A stretch of 64,000 bases of DNA from Brachybacterium vulturis (GTDB lineage: Bacteria > Actinomycetota > Actinomycetes > Actinomycetales > Dermabacteraceae): NCBI RefSeq assembly GCF_002407185.1, contig NZ_CP023563.1, forward strand, positions 3,162,001 to 3,226,000, read 5' to 3'. Below the pieces are notes generated by a model. That model ran no database searches. It saw only the letters and a list, made by a program, of their open reading frames with translations, and had not been told where the DNA came from. The stretch's first letter is position 1. The number at the start of each line of letters is the position of its first letter. The translations under genes were made by a program, and so were the position numbers. Positions 45,848 to 55,054 of the stretch are shown in pieces.

Positions 45848-47134
45848 TCAGTCGGTGGCCCCGGCGATGGCCTCGACGCGGGCGACCCGCGCCTCGCGGT
45901 CCTCCCGGTGGGTGTCGGTCTCGATGACCTCCGCGGCGAGCTGGCCGCAGGCGCCGTCGATGTCGGAGCCGCGGGTGTCGCGGATGGTGGCGGAGATCCC
46001 GTTGTCCCGCAGCGTCTGGACGAAGATCTTCTCCACGCGGGGGTCCGAGGCGGTCCACTTCGATCCCTTGACCGGGTTCAGCGGGATGGGGTTGACGTGG
46101 ATCCAGTGGGCACCGCCCTTGGCGATCAGCCGGTCCGCGAGCAGCTGGGCCCGGTGCTGCTGGTCGTTGATGTCGCGGATCAGCGCGTACTCGATGCTGA
46201 CCCTGCGCCCGGTGGTCTCGAAGTACTCCCAGGCCGCATCGAGGATCTCGTCGATGTCGAAGCGGGTGTTGATCGGCACCAGCTCGTTGCGCAGCGCGTC
46301 GTCGGGCGCGTGCAGCGAGACCGCGAGGGTCAGGGGGATCTTCTCCGCGGTGAGCTTGCGGACCGCCGGGGCCAGACCCACCGTGGAGACGGTGATGTGC
46401 CGCGCCCCCATCCCGAAGCCCTCCGGGGCCGGCGCGTTCAGGCGCCGGCACACGGTCGCCACGGGGCGATAGTTCGCCAGCGGCTCCCCCATCCCCATGA
46501 AGACGATGTTGTTGACCCTGCCGGTCCCGCCGGGCAGCTCGCCACGGGCGAGCATCCGGTTGGCGATGCGCACCTGCTCGAGGATCTCCGCGGCCGAGAG
46601 GTTGCGGGTCAGGCCCATCTGACCGGTGGCGCAGAAGGGGCAGTTCATGCCGCAGCCGGCCTCGGAGGAGATGCACAGGGTGTTGCGGTCGCTGTAGCGC
46701 ATCAGCACCGACTCGACCATGGGGCCGTCGAACAGCTGCCAGAGGAACTTCTGGGTCGCGCCGTGGTCGGCGGACTGCCGGGAGACCTGCGTCAGCAGCG
46801 GGGGGAAGAACCTCTCGACCAGCTCGTCCCGGCGCTCCTTGGGCAGGTCCGTGAGGTCGCCCGGGTCGGTGGTGAAGTGCTCGAAGTAGTGCACCGAGAG
46901 CTGCTTCGCACGGAATCCCGGCAGTCCCATCTCCTCGACCGCGGCCTTCCGCTCGGCGAGGGTGAGGTCGGCCAGGTGCACCGGCGGCTTGCCCCGGCGG
47001 GAGGGACGCATCTGGAGCTGGCCCGGGGCCAGGGCGACCTTCTGCCCGGGCACCGCTTCCCGGGAGAGGTCAGGGGTGGGGGGCAGCGCGACCGGGGTGG
47101 CGGGGCGGTCGGTCGGATCCTCGGGGGTGTTCAT
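45848..47134 (-). CDS. rlmN: dual-specificity 23S rRNA/tRNA (adenine C2) methyltransferase
   Basis: Radical-SAM enzyme that methylates A2503 in 23S rRNA and A37 in some tRNAs. It has 428 residues. The cluster-binding CGMNCPFC is near 159-166, flanked by ISSEAGC and ATGQMGLTRNLSA. The substrate-region motifs MGMGEPLANY and SLHAPDDALRNELVPIN follow, with the second catalytic cysteine in RGSDIDGACGQL. The 60-residue N-terminal extension is Pro-rich. Its ATG overlaps the cdsA stop (ATGA). Confidence 0.97.
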   Translation of the reverse strand: MNTPEDPTDRPATPVALPPTPDLSREAVPGQKVALAPGQLQMRPSRRGKPPVHLADLTLAERKAAVEEMGLPGFRAKQLSVHYFEHFTTDPGDLTDLPKERRDELVERFFPPLLTQVSRQSADHGATQKFLWQLFDGPMVESVLMRYSDRNTLCISSEAGCGMNCPFCATGQMGLTRNLSAAEILEQVRIANRMLARGELPGGTGRVNNIVFMGMGEPLANYRPVATVCRRLNAPAPEGFGMGARHITVSTVGLAPAVRKLTAEKIPLTLAVSLHAPDDALRNELVPINTRFDIDEILDAAWEYFETTGRRVSIEYALIRDINDQQHRAQLLADRLIAKGGAHWIHVNPIPLNPVKGSKWTASDPRVEKIFVQTLRDNGISATIRDTRGSDIDGACGQLAAEVIETDTHREDREARVARVEAIAGATD

Positions 47135-48033
47135 GGCAGCAGTACCTCCAGCATGATGTAAGTGGTGGGGGCGGCGAGCAGGATGGAATCGATCCGGTCC
47201 AGCACTCCCCCGTGGCCGGGCAGCAGGTGCCCCATGTCCTTGATGCCGAGATCGCGCTTGAGCAGGGACTGGGCGAGGTCGCCGCCGGTGGAGACGAGCA
47301 CCAGCACCACCCCGATCGCGGCTCCTGCCCACCAGGGCAGGTCCAGGGCGAAGATGCCGACCGCGGTGACCCCGGCGGTGCCCAGGAGCAGGGAGCCGGC
47401 GAATCCCTCCCAGCTCTTCTTCGGGCTGATCCGGGGCGCCATCGGATGCCTCCCCAGCAGCACCCCGGCGACGTAGCCGCCGATGTCGTTGCCGACCGGT
47501 CCGAGGATGGCCAGCAGCACCAGCATCTGGCCCTGCTCCCTCGCGAACAGCAGCAGCAGGAAGCAGCCCAGGAACGGGATCCAGGCCAGCGCGAACACTC
47601 CCCCGGCCACATCACGCAGCGCGCTGAGGCCCATGGACTCGCTGACGCGCCACAGGATGAGCACGCAGACGGCGGCGGCGGTCGCCACCAGCAGCCCCTC
47701 GGCGCCGAACACGACGGTGGAGACCACCATCCCGATCACGCCGACCAGCAGCGGGATCTGCGGCAGTCGCAGGCCGCCCTCCGCCAGCGCCCGCGTCACC
47801 TCCAGCACCGCGATCACCATCGCGATCGCGGCGAGCACCGCGAAGGCCTGCGGCACCACGAACACCGCCACGACCAGCAGGGCGGCCAGACCCGCGCCGA
47901 CCGCGATCGCGGCCGGCAGGTTCCGGCCGGCACCGCGGCGCTTGGCGTGCTCGGGCTCGTTCCCGGGCGCGTCGACGGCCGCCTCGAGCGGGCTCGAGGC
48001 GGTCGGGACGGTGAGCGCCGGGTCGGTGCTCAC
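47131..48033 (-). CDS. cdsA: phosphatidate cytidylyltransferase
   Basis: Integral membrane enzyme that makes CDP-diacylglycerol, the precursor of all phospholipids and the substrate for PgsA. It has 300 residues and about eight hydrophobic segments from residue 40 on. The C-terminal signature SLLKRDLGIKDMG...PGHGGVLDR is at 256-280. The first 35 residues are polar and variable. It follows frr by 59 nt and overlaps rlmN by ATGA. The order frr-cdsA-rlmN-dxr-rseP-ispG is typical of Actinobacteria. Confidence 0.96.
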   Translation of the reverse strand: MSTDPALTVPTASSPLEAAVDAPGNEPEHAKRRGAGRNLPAAIAVGAGLAALLVVAVFVVPQAFAVLAAIAMVIAVLEVTRALAEGGLRLPQIPLLVGVIGMVVSTVVFGAEGLLVATAAAVCVLILWRVSESMGLSALRDVAGGVFALAWIPFLGCFLLLLFAREQGQMLVLLAILGPVGNDIGGYVAGVLLGRHPMAPRISPKKSWEGFAGSLLLGTAGVTAVGIFALDLPWWAGAAIGVVLVLVSTGGDLAQSLLKRDLGIKDMGHLLPGHGGVLDRIDSILLAAPTTYIMLEVLLP

Positions 48034-48092
48034 GCCGACGGCCCGCCGGATCGTGGTCTGCGGTGCAGGGTTCTGCGCTCCTGTGGTGCGAC

Positions 48093-48659
48093 TCAGACGG
48101 TCTCGAGCTCGGTCTCCTTGAGGCCGAGCGACTCGTCGATCTGCTCGATGTACTTCTTGGTCAGCGCCTCGAGCTCCTTCTCCGCGCGGATGCCCTCGTC
48201 CTCGCCGATCTCCTTGTCCTTGACCAGCTTCTCGATCGCCTTCTTCGCATTGCCGCGGGAACCGCGCACGGAGACGCGCCCGTCCTCCGCCTTGGTGCGC
48301 GCGAGCTTGACGTAGTCCTTGCGACGCTCCTCGGTCAGCGCGGGCAGCACCACGCGCAGGGTGTCACCGTTGTTCGTGGGGTTCACGCCCAGGTCCGAAT
48401 CCCGCAGCGCGGTCTCGACGCCGGACATGGCGGACTTGTCATAGGGCGTGACGATGACGGTGCGCGCCTCGGGGAACTGCAGGGAGGCCAGCTGGTTCAG
48501 CGGTGTCGGAGCGCCGTAGTACTCGACGGTGATGCCCTGGAACATCGCGGCATTCGCGCGGCCGGTGCGGATCGCGGTGAAGTCGTCCTTGGTGACCTCC
48601 ACGGACTTCGTCATCTTGGACTCCGCGTCCTTCAGGATGCTCGGGGTGTCGTCGCTCAC
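48093..48659 (-). CDS. frr: ribosome recycling factor
   Basis: Splits post-termination ribosomes together with EF-G. It has 188 residues, close to the standard 185. The family segments ESKMTKSVEVTKDDFTAIRTGRANAAMF and PLNQLASLQFPEARTVIVTPYD are present. The GTG at 48659 is preferred because GAGGAG lies 6 nt upstream. The frame runs further to 48698 without conservation. It lies 119 nt downstream of pyrH, the standard pyrH-frr order. Confidence 0.97.
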   Translation of the reverse strand: MSDDTPSILKDAESKMTKSVEVTKDDFTAIRTGRANAAMFQGITVEYYGAPTPLNQLASLQFPEARTVIVTPYDKSAMSGVETALRDSDLGVNPTNNGDTLRVVLPALTEERRKDYVKLARTKAEDGRVSVRGSRGNAKKAIEKLVKDKEIGEDEGIRAEKELEALTKKYIEQIDESLGLKETELETV

Positions 48660-48778
48660 GGGATGCTCCTCGGTTCTCGGTAGGTGTTCGTGATCCATTG
48701 TCCCGCCCCGTCAAGGGCGGCAGGCGGATTCGGGGGTGCTGTGCGGTGCCGGCAGGACGGTGACCCGCCCCGCCGGGG

Positions 48779-49531
48779 TCACTTGGTGACCACGGTGCCG
48801 ATGCGGTCGCCGCGCATGGCGCGCGTGATGTTGCCGGGGGCGTCGAGACCGAAGACCATCATCTGCTGGGCGTTGTCCATGCACAGGCTGAAGGCGGTGG
48901 AGTCGACGACCTTCAGGCCGCGCTGGAGGGCGTCGTTGTAGGTGACGTGGTCGAGCTTCTCCGCGTCGGGGTTGGCGCGCGGGTCGGAGTCGTAGACGCC
49001 GTCGACGCCGTTCTTGGCCATCAGCACCTCTTCGCAGCCGATCTCCAGCGCGCGCTGGACGGCGACGGTGTCGGTGGAGAAGTAGGGCATGCCGGCACCG
49101 GCGCCGAAGATGACCACGCGGCCCTTCTCGAGGTGGCGCACGGCGCGCAGCGGGATGTAGGGCTCGGCGACCTGTCCCATCTCGATGGCGGTCTGCACGC
49201 GGGTGGAGACACCGCGCTGCTCGAGGAAGTCCTGCAGGGCGAGGCAGTTCATGACGGTGCCGAGCATGCCCATGTAGTCGGCGCGGCGGCGGTCCATCCC
49301 GCGCTGGGAGAGCTCCGCCCCGCGGAAGAAGTTGCCACCGCCGACGACGACGGCGCACTCGACACCGAGCGCCACGCCCTCGGCGATCTCCCCGGCGATC
49401 CGGGCGACGACATCGGGGTCGATGCCGACGGCGCCCCCTCCGAAGGCCTCGCCCGAGAGCTTCAGAAGAACGCGACGTCCATCCTCTGGCTGGGGGAGAA
49501 CAGGAATCGGTGACGTGAACGTCTGGGTCAT
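48779..49531 (-). CDS. pyrH: UMP kinase
   Basis: Phosphorylates UMP to UDP in pyrimidine nucleotide synthesis. It has 250 residues and an amino-acid kinase fold. The motifs are [11 protein letters not shown] near 22, [11 protein letters not shown] near 65, [13 protein letters not shown] near 146 and [13 protein letters not shown] near 178. The ATG at 49531 is preceded by GGAAGGA. The frame runs on to 49624 through the terminator region and is not conserved there. Confidence 0.97.
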   Translation of the reverse strand: MTQTFTSPIPVLPQPEDGRRVLLKLSGEAFGGGAVGIDPDVVARIAGEIAEGVALGVECAVVVGGGNFFRGAELSQRGMDRRRADYMGMLGTVMNCLALQDFLEQRGVSTRVQTAIEMGQVAEPYIPLRAVRHLEKGRVVIFGAGAGMPYFSTDTVAVQRALEIGCEEVLMAKNGVDGVYDSDPRANPDAEKLDHVTYNDALQRGLKVVDSTAFSLCMDNAQQMMVFGLDAPGNITRAMRGDRIGTVVTK

Positions 49532-49570
49532 GTCGGTCCTTCCGCGCTGGGTTCCCGGCGATGATACCGG

Positions 49571-49601
49571 TGCGGCCCCGCACCTATGGTGCGGGGCCGC
49601 A
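49571..49601 (-). terminator. terminator after tsf
   Basis: A perfect 14-bp stem (arms 49571-49584 and 49588-49601) with a TAT loop lies 65 nt past the tsf stop and 40 nt before pyrH. No T-run. It probably ends or attenuates the rpsB-tsf transcript and separates it from pyrH-frr. Confidence 0.7.
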
Positions 49602-49665
49602 GAGCGGTGGCGACGCTCACGCATCGCCGGTGGGGTGAGGATCGGATGATCCCCGCCCCGGCGTC

Positions 49666-50490
49666 TCAGCTGCCGACGCGGAAGCGGAGGTAACCGGTGA
49701 CGGTGCCGCCGACCTCCTCGATGACCTGGCCGACGGACTTCTTGGAGTCCTTGGCGAACGCCTGGTCCAGGAGGCAGTTCTCCTTGAAGAAGCCGTTCAG
49801 GCGACCCTCGATGATCTTCGGCATCGCCTTCTCGGGCTTGCCCTCGTTCTTCGCGGTGTCCTCGGCGATGCGGCGCTCCTCGGCGACGGTCTCCGCCGGG
49901 ACGTCCTCGCGCGAGAGGTAGGTCGGGGTGAACGCGGCGATGTGCATCGCGATGTCGCGCGCCACCTCGGCGCCGGCCTCGTCGGTGGCGACCAGCACGC
50001 CGACCTGCGGGGGCAGGTCCTTGTTGGTGCGGTGCATGTACTCGGTGACGACCTCGCCGGAGACGCGGCCGATGCGGCGCACCAGGATCTTCTCGCCCAT
50101 GGTGGCGCCCGCGTTGGTGAGCGCCTCGCCGAACGGGGTGGCGGCCAGGTCCTCGGGCTCACCCGCACCGGACTCGACGGCCGCGGCCACGGCCTCGTCG
50201 CCCAGGGCGACGAACTTGTCGTTCTTGGCCACGAAGTCGGTCTCGGAGTTGAGCTCGACCAGGGTGCCGGTCCGGCCGCCCTCGCTGTCGCGGATATCGA
50301 CGGCGATGAGGCCCTCGGAGGCGGTGCGGCCCTCGCGCTTGGCGATGCCCTTGAGGCCCTTGACGCGGATCAGCTCCACGGCCTTGGCCTTGTCGCCGTT
50401 CGCGTCGTCGAGCGCCTTCTTGACGTCGAGCATGCCCGCGCCCGTGGACTCGCGGATCTCCTTGATGTCTGCTGCCGTGTAGTTGGCCAT
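49666..50490 (-). CDS. tsf: elongation factor Ts
   Basis: Guanine nucleotide exchange factor for EF-Tu. It has 274 residues. The N-terminal UBA-like module has [19 protein letters not shown]. The core contains [15 protein letters not shown] (about 75-89) and the TDF interaction motif. The C-terminal dimerisation part follows. AAGGAAGAGG lies before the ATG. It is downstream of rpsB with a perfect hairpin between them, which may set the ratio of S2 to EF-Ts. Confidence 0.97.
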   Translation of the reverse strand: MANYTAADIKEIRESTGAGMLDVKKALDDANGDKAKAVELIRVKGLKGIAKREGRTASEGLIAVDIRDSEGGRTGTLVELNSETDFVAKNDKFVALGDEAVAAAVESGAGEPEDLAATPFGEALTNAGATMGEKILVRRIGRVSGEVVTEYMHRTNKDLPPQVGVLVATDEAGAEVARDIAMHIAAFTPTYLSREDVPAETVAEERRIAEDTAKNEGKPEKAMPKIIEGRLNGFFKENCLLDQAFAKDSKKSVGQVIEEVGGTVTGYLRFRVGS

Positions 50491-50552
50491 GTTCCTCTTC
50501 CTTGTGGGAGCTGCGGGAGGGGGAGGGAGGCGGGGTGCGCCTCCCGGAGAGG

Positions 50553-50583
50553 GGCCCGGGAACGGTGATGCCGTTCCCGGGCC
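50553..50583 (-). terminator. hairpin between rpsB and tsf
   Basis: A perfect 13-bp stem (arms 50553-50565 and 50571-50583) with loop TGATG on the plus strand. It begins 7 nt after the rpsB stop. No T-run follows, so it may be a leaky terminator within the rpsB-tsf operon. Confidence 0.65.
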
Positions 50584-50589
50584 GGTGAG

Positions 50590-51552
50590 TCACTCGGCGG
50601 CCGGAGCCTCGGAGGACTTCTCCTCGGCAGCTGCCTCGGCGGCGGCATCCGCTGCGGGAGCGTTGTCGGCCGCCTGGGCCGGGGCCGCGGCGGAGATGCC
50701 GGCCGGCTCCTCGGCGGTCTCGGCGGCTTCCGCGGCGACGGACTGCTCGGCGGGAGCGCCCTGCTGCTGGACCTCGGACTGCTTGAGCAGCTCCTGCTCC
50801 CACTCGGCCAGCGGCTCGACCTCGACGGCGGAGACGTTCTTCTCGCCGCCGGTGGACTTGGCGTGACGCTCCTGCAGACCAGCGGCCACGGCATCAGCGA
50901 TGACGCGGGTCAGCAGCGTGACGGAGCGGATCGCGTCGTCGTTGCCCGGGATCGGGTAGGTGATCTCGTCGGGATCGCAGTTGGTGTCCAGGATCGCGAC
51001 GACGGGAATGTTGAGCTTCTGGGCCTCGTCGACGGCCAGGTGCTCCTTGTTGGTGTCCACGATCCAGACGGCCGAGGGCGCCTTGCCCATGTCGCGGATG
51101 CCGCCCAGGGTCCGCTCGAGCTTGTCCTTCTCGCGGCGCATCATCAGCAGCTCCTTCTTGGTGCGGCCGGAGGAGGCCACATCCTCGAAGTCGATCTGCT
51201 CGAGCTCCTTGAGGCGGTTCACGCGCTGGGAGACGGTCTGCAGGTTGGTGAGCATGCCGCCCAGCCAACGCTGGTTCACGTAGGGCATGCCCACGCGGGT
51301 GGCCTGCTCCTGGACGGACTCCTGCGCCTGCTTCTTGGTGCCGACGAACAGGATGGTGCCGCCGTGAGCGACGGTCTGCTTGACGAAGTCGTACGCCTTG
51401 TCGATGTACGTCAGGGTCTGCATCAGGTCGACGATGTAGATGCCGTTGCGCTCGGTGAAGATGAAGCGACGGACCTTCGGGTTCCAACGACGGGTCTGGT
51501 GTCCGAAGTGGACGCCGCTCTCCAGGAGCTGGCGCATGGTGACGACTGCCAT
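50590..51552 (-). CDS. rpsB: 30S ribosomal protein S2
   Basis: Structural protein of the 30S platform. It has 320 residues. The conserved S2 core covers residues 1-235 ([41 protein letters not shown]). An Ala/Glu/Gln-rich tail of about 80 residues follows, a length seen in Micrococcales S2. The start has GAGGACACC upstream. The leader is long (about 240 nt) and structured. Confidence 0.97.
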   Translation of the reverse strand: MAVVTMRQLLESGVHFGHQTRRWNPKVRRFIFTERNGIYIVDLMQTLTYIDKAYDFVKQTVAHGGTILFVGTKKQAQESVQEQATRVGMPYVNQRWLGGMLTNLQTVSQRVNRLKELEQIDFEDVASSGRTKKELLMMRREKDKLERTLGGIRDMGKAPSAVWIVDTNKEHLAVDEAQKLNIPVVAILDTNCDPDEITYPIPGNDDAIRSVTLLTRVIADAVAAGLQERHAKSTGGEKNVSAVEVEPLAEWEQELLKQSEVQQQGAPAEQSVAAEAAETAEEPAGISAAAPAQAADNAPAADAAAEAAAEEKSSEAPAAE

Positions 51553-51963
51553 GATGGTGTCCTCTGTTCTCCGGCCCTGGGCTCACACGGCGCGCCCGTG
51601 GGCGTCCGCGGTCATCGCGCAGGACCTGCATTCTCGGTTGCTCCCCCGCCACCGGTCGGTGCGGGGCCTGGTGCCCGGGTCGCCGACCGCCCCGAGAGAT
51701 CCCGCGCCTGAGGTGCGGGAACGGTCGGGGACCGATGGTCGACGGGCCCTGGTGGGCACGCGAAGTCATCCGGACGGACCGGATGCTGGAAAGAGTCTAT
51801 CCGACGCAGCGGCCCTGCCGGGCGCGGCGTGCGTCACCCTCCGGAGCGCCGGCAGGGCCGGCAGGGTTGTGTCGGGGGCGACGGCTCCTCCCCACCCCCG
51901 GTGGGTCCACCGTCCGGGGCCCGCGTCGTGCAGGGTCGCGGGCACTGTCGGAGGATGCGGGGC
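51553..51963. promoter_or_regulatory. divergent region with the rpsB leader
   Basis: These 411 bases hold no gene I can support. On the minus strand TAGACT at 51799-51794 is a -10 candidate, implying a leader of about 235 nt before rpsB. Within it, CCGACCG (51683-51689) pairs with CGGTCGG (51722-51728) around an inner stem, TCCCGC (51700-51705) with GCGGGA (51715-51720). This is consistent with a ribosomal-protein leader that could bind S2, but that is inference. On the plus strand GGAGG at 51950-51954 serves the M23 gene. Confidence 0.45.
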
Positions 51964-52683
51964 ATGCCGCCCTCGCCCGCTCTCGCTCTGCCATCGCTCC
52001 CCCTCCCCCGGCCTCCCTCCCCCGGCACCGGGCGGAGGGCACGCGTGCTGCGGGCGGCGGCGCTGCTACTGGTGCTGGCCGTGATGGTCGCGCTGCCCGG
52101 GTCCGCCAAGGCCGACGGTCCGCGCTGGCGGTGGCCGCTGCCGCCCCCTCATACCGTGATCTCCCCGTTCCAGGCACCCGAGCACCGCTATGGTCCCGGC
52201 CATCGCGGGATCGACATCGCCGTCCCGGCCGAGGGTGCGGAGGTGCGCGCGGTGGCGGCGGGCACGGTGCGGTTCAGCGGGGTGGTCGCGGGGCGCGGGG
52301 TCGTCTCGGTGACGCACGCCGATGGCCTGATCTCGACCTACGAGCCGGTGCACGGCGTCCTGGAGGAGGGCGCCTCCGTGGAGGCGGGCGAGGTGCTCGG
52401 CACCCTGGCCGATGCCTCCGGGTCCTCGCACTGCCCGGGCAGCACGTGCCTGCATCTCGGGGCGCGCCGGGGCACGGGATATCTGGACCCGCTGCTGCTG
52501 CTGGGGGCGCACGGCCCGAGCGTCCTGCTGCCCTGGGATGAGCCGTCCACCGGGCCGGGACCTGCGGCAGCTGCCGGATCGGTGCCGCCGCCGGCCGGTG
52601 ATCCCCTGTCGACGGCGGCCGCCCGGGCGATGGACTCGGCTCTCGCCGCGGCGGTGCCGCCGACGTCCCTGCCGCTGCGGTGA
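51964..52683 (+). CDS. M23-family (LytM) peptidase
   Basis: A secreted or membrane-anchored zinc endopeptidase-like protein of 239 residues. A Pro-rich basic N-terminus leads into one hydrophobic helix (about 28-48) ending in the signal-peptidase-like SAKA. The peptidase domain spans about 55-175: HRGIDIAVP (first zinc histidine and aspartate near 80), GTVRFSGVVAGRG, and the second zinc motif reduced to CLHLGAR. That last motif has H-L rather than the usual HxH, so activity is uncertain. The start at 51964 is preferred to 51955 because GGAGG lies 9 nt upstream. It is convergent with xerC. Confidence 0.82.
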   Translation: MPPSPALALPSLPLPRPPSPGTGRRARVLRAAALLLVLAVMVALPGSAKADGPRWRWPLPPPHTVISPFQAPEHRYGPGHRGIDIAVPAEGAEVRAVAAGTVRFSGVVAGRGVVSVTHADGLISTYEPVHGVLEEGASVEAGEVLGTLADASGSSHCPGSTCLHLGARRGTGYLDPLLLLGAHGPSVLLPWDEPSTGPGPAAAAGSVPPPAGDPLSTAAARAMDSALAAAVPPTSLPLR

Positions 52684-52708
52684 GGGCCGGCCCGCGCCGG
52701 CACGGGTC

Positions 52709-53764
52709 TCAGGCGCGCGGATGGGCCTGGTCGACGGTGCGGCGCAGGCGTTCCGCGCTGACGTGCGTGTAGATCTGCGTGGTCGCCAGGGAGGAGTGGC
52801 CGAGGAAGTCCTGGACGCTGCGCAGGTCCGCTCCGCCTTCCACGAGATGGGTGGCGGCGCTGTGGCGCAGGGTGTGCGGGGAGATGTGGCGGGTGATCCC
52901 GGCCTCGTGCGCATGGCGATCCACCAGGGTGCGCACGGCCCGATCACCGAGGCGCCCCCCGCGCACCCCGAGGAACAGCGCCTCGCCGGCCCGTGCCGCA
53001 TCCGAGGAGCTCTCCCGCAGCACCGGGCGGCCCTCGGCCTCCCACCGCTGCACGGCCTCGAGGGCGGGGATGCCGACGGGGACGATCCGCTCCTTGTCGC
53101 CCTTGCCGCGGACCCGGACGGTGTGCCCGCCGCGATCGATCCCCGAACGGTCCAGGGCGACCAGTTCGGAGACTCGCAGGCCCGAGGAATAGAGGAGTTC
53201 GAGCACGGCGGCGTCCCGCAGCAGCACCGCCCGTTCGAGAGGGCTCTGCGACGTGTCAGGAGGCTGCGGCTCGCTCGATCCCGGTGGCGCCGGCGCCTCC
53301 TCGGCGCCGGGCTCGGGGCCTCGGGGCCGGGCGCGGTCCGGTGCGGAGGCCGGGGAGGGCGTCGTCGCCCCGATCCCGTCGAGCAGCGCGCCGGTCTGGT
53401 CACCGGTGAGCACGGTGGGCAGGTGGCGGCCGCGGCGCGGTGCCCGGAGCCGACCGCCGACGTCGTGCGGGATCTGCCCGGTGGCGGCGAGCCAGCTGGT
53501 GAAGGTGCGCGCCACGGCGGCGGAGCGGGCCAGCGTGCTCGCACCGGCCCCGGACTCGGCGCGCACGGCCAGCCAGGACCGCAGCGCGGTCACATCCAGC
53601 TCGCCCACGGCGATGCGCTCGACGTCGCGAAGGTGCTCGAGCAGCCCCGCGGCCTCCCGCCGGTACGCGCGCACGGTGTGCTCCGAGCGGCCACGCTCCA
53701 GGCGCAGGTGCTCGGCGAAGTCGTCGACGACGGTCCCGTCGTCGTGCTCCCGCTGCGTGCTCAT
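52709..53764 (-). CDS. xerC: tyrosine recombinase XerC
   Basis: Site-specific recombinase that resolves chromosome dimers at dif. It has 351 residues. The N-terminal core-binding domain spans 10-115. The catalytic domain carries R197, K221, H297, R300, H323 and the nucleophile Y332 in the usual order. A Pro/Glu/Ala-rich insertion of about 45 residues (132-176) between the domains makes it longer than the usual 300. Its place beside dprA-comM is the conserved chromosomal location, so it is a housekeeping Xer and not a phage integrase. The ATG at 53764 is preferred over codons further upstream. Confidence 0.93.
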   Translation of the reverse strand: MSTQREHDDGTVVDDFAEHLRLERGRSEHTVRAYRREAAGLLEHLRDVERIAVGELDVTALRSWLAVRAESGAGASTLARSAAVARTFTSWLAATGQIPHDVGGRLRAPRRGRHLPTVLTGDQTGALLDGIGATTPSPASAPDRARPRGPEPGAEEAPAPPGSSEPQPPDTSQSPLERAVLLRDAAVLELLYSSGLRVSELVALDRSGIDRGGHTVRVRGKGDKERIVPVGIPALEAVQRWEAEGRPVLRESSSDAARAGEALFLGVRGGRLGDRAVRTLVDRHAHEAGITRHISPHTLRHSAATHLVEGGADLRSVQDFLGHSSLATTQIYTHVSAERLRRTVDQAHPRA

Positions 53765-53803
53765 GGCTCCAGTGTCGCGCATCGGCGGTCGTGGACCGCC
53801 GCG

Positions 53804-55054
53804 TCAGGAGGCGGCGCGGGCGCGCCGTGCCCGCTGCGAGGACCGCGCCACCAGACCCAGCAGCTCGAGACGGGCCAGGGCCGCGTCCACCTCCGCGGGC
53901 CTGTAGCCGACCTCGTCCGCGATCCGGGCCTCGGCGATGCTGGAGCGCGGCGGGACCGCGTCGAGGATCCGGCGGTCCGCGGGGGTCAGCAGGTCCAGTT
54001 CGTCCTGGACGGCGAATCCGCTCTCACCGGAGGCGGGCCCACCGGGGAGCAGATCCAGCAGATCCCCGGGCTCCGTGATGAGCACGGCTCCCCGGTCGCG
54101 GAGCAGGCGGTGACACCCGGCGCTCGCGGCGGAGGTGACCGGTCCGGGGACGGCTCCGATCGGGCGGGAGAGCTCATCGGCCAGACGGGCGGTGGACAGG
54201 GCTCCCGAGCGCCACGAGGCCTCGACCACGACGGTCGTCCGCGACAGTGCGGCGATCAGCCGATTGCGGGCCAGGAAGCGCCACCGGGTCGGGGCGGTCC
54301 CCGGCGGCGCCTCGCTGACCAGCAGATGCCGCTCTCGGATCGTCTCCAGCAGCTGGGTGTTGCCCCGTGGATAGAGGCGATCCAGCCCTCCCGCCAGCAC
54401 CGCGATGGTGGCGCCTCCGTCGGCGGCCAGCGCACCGCGATGGGCTGCGGCATCGATGCCGTAGGCCCCGCCGGAGACGACGGTGCCGCCGCCGGCGGCG
54501 AAGGCCGAGGCCAGCATCGCCGCGGTGTCCTCGCCGTACGGGGTGGAGGCCCGGGAACCGACCAGCGCTGCGGCGCGGGCGCCCAGCAGGGCATCCAGAC
54601 GCCCGGGGCCCTGGACCCAGAGGCAGTGCGGGGCGGTCTCCTGCAGGTCCCCCAGCAGCTCCGGCCATTCGCCGTCGTGCGGGGTGAGGATGCGGATCCC
54701 GCCGCGCTCGGCATCCGCGCGCACCACATCGACGTCGATGCGTGCCAGGCGTGCGGTCCAGCGCTCGATCGCCCGCACCGTCCGGGAACTCGGTGAGCCG
54801 TGCGCGGGATCCGCGGCCTGACCGGGGAGCCGCCCGCCCAGCTCACGAAGCAGCGTGGCCGCGTCCCCGCTCCGGACGAGCTCCAGCGCGGCGGCGGGAC
54901 CGAGCACGGCGCAGGCGGCGAAGGCGGTCAGGTCGGAGGGCTCGGCCATCAGCGACCAGGTGATCCGCGCGCTGCGGTCGTCCTCGCGGGTCGCGCTCGC
55001 GAGGGTCTCGAGCGGTGCGGGGTCCGGGACGGTCGTGGGGTCGTGAGCGGTCAT
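53804..55054 (-). CDS. dprA: DNA processing protein DprA (Smf)
   Basis: Single-stranded DNA-binding protein that loads RecA on incoming DNA in transformation. It has 416 residues. The Rossmann-like fold has LVGSRASTPYGEDTAA near 172, SGGAYGIDAAAHRGAL near 200, and GGLDRLYP. A C-terminal winged helix lies at about 345-410. The N-terminal 115 residues include a SAM-like region. Its ATG overlaps the comM stop (ATGA). The continuous open frame upstream to 56674 is only the comM shadow. Confidence 0.95.
   Translation of the reverse strand: MTAHDPTTVPDPAPLETLASATREDDRSARITWSLMAEPSDLTAFAACAVLGPAAALELVRSGDAATLLRELGGRLPGQAADPAHGSPSSRTVRAIERWTARLARIDVDVVRADAERGGIRILTPHDGEWPELLGDLQETAPHCLWVQGPGRLDALLGARAAALVGSRASTPYGEDTAAMLASAFAAGGGTVVSGGAYGIDAAAHRGALAADGGATIAVLAGGLDRLYPRGNTQLLETIRERHLLVSEAPPGTAPTRWRFLARNRLIAALSRTTVVVEASWRSGALSTARLADELSRPIGAVPGPVTSAASAGCHRLLRDRGAVLITEPGDLLDLLPGGPASGESGFAVQDELDLLTPADRRILDAVPPRSSIAEARIADEVGYRPAEVDAALARLELLGLVARSSQRARRARAAS

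Noticed and set aside
52709..53764. XerC as a sign of an integrated element
   Set aside because: It is in the conserved housekeeping position next to dprA and the window has no other phage or transposon gene and no attachment-site repeats.
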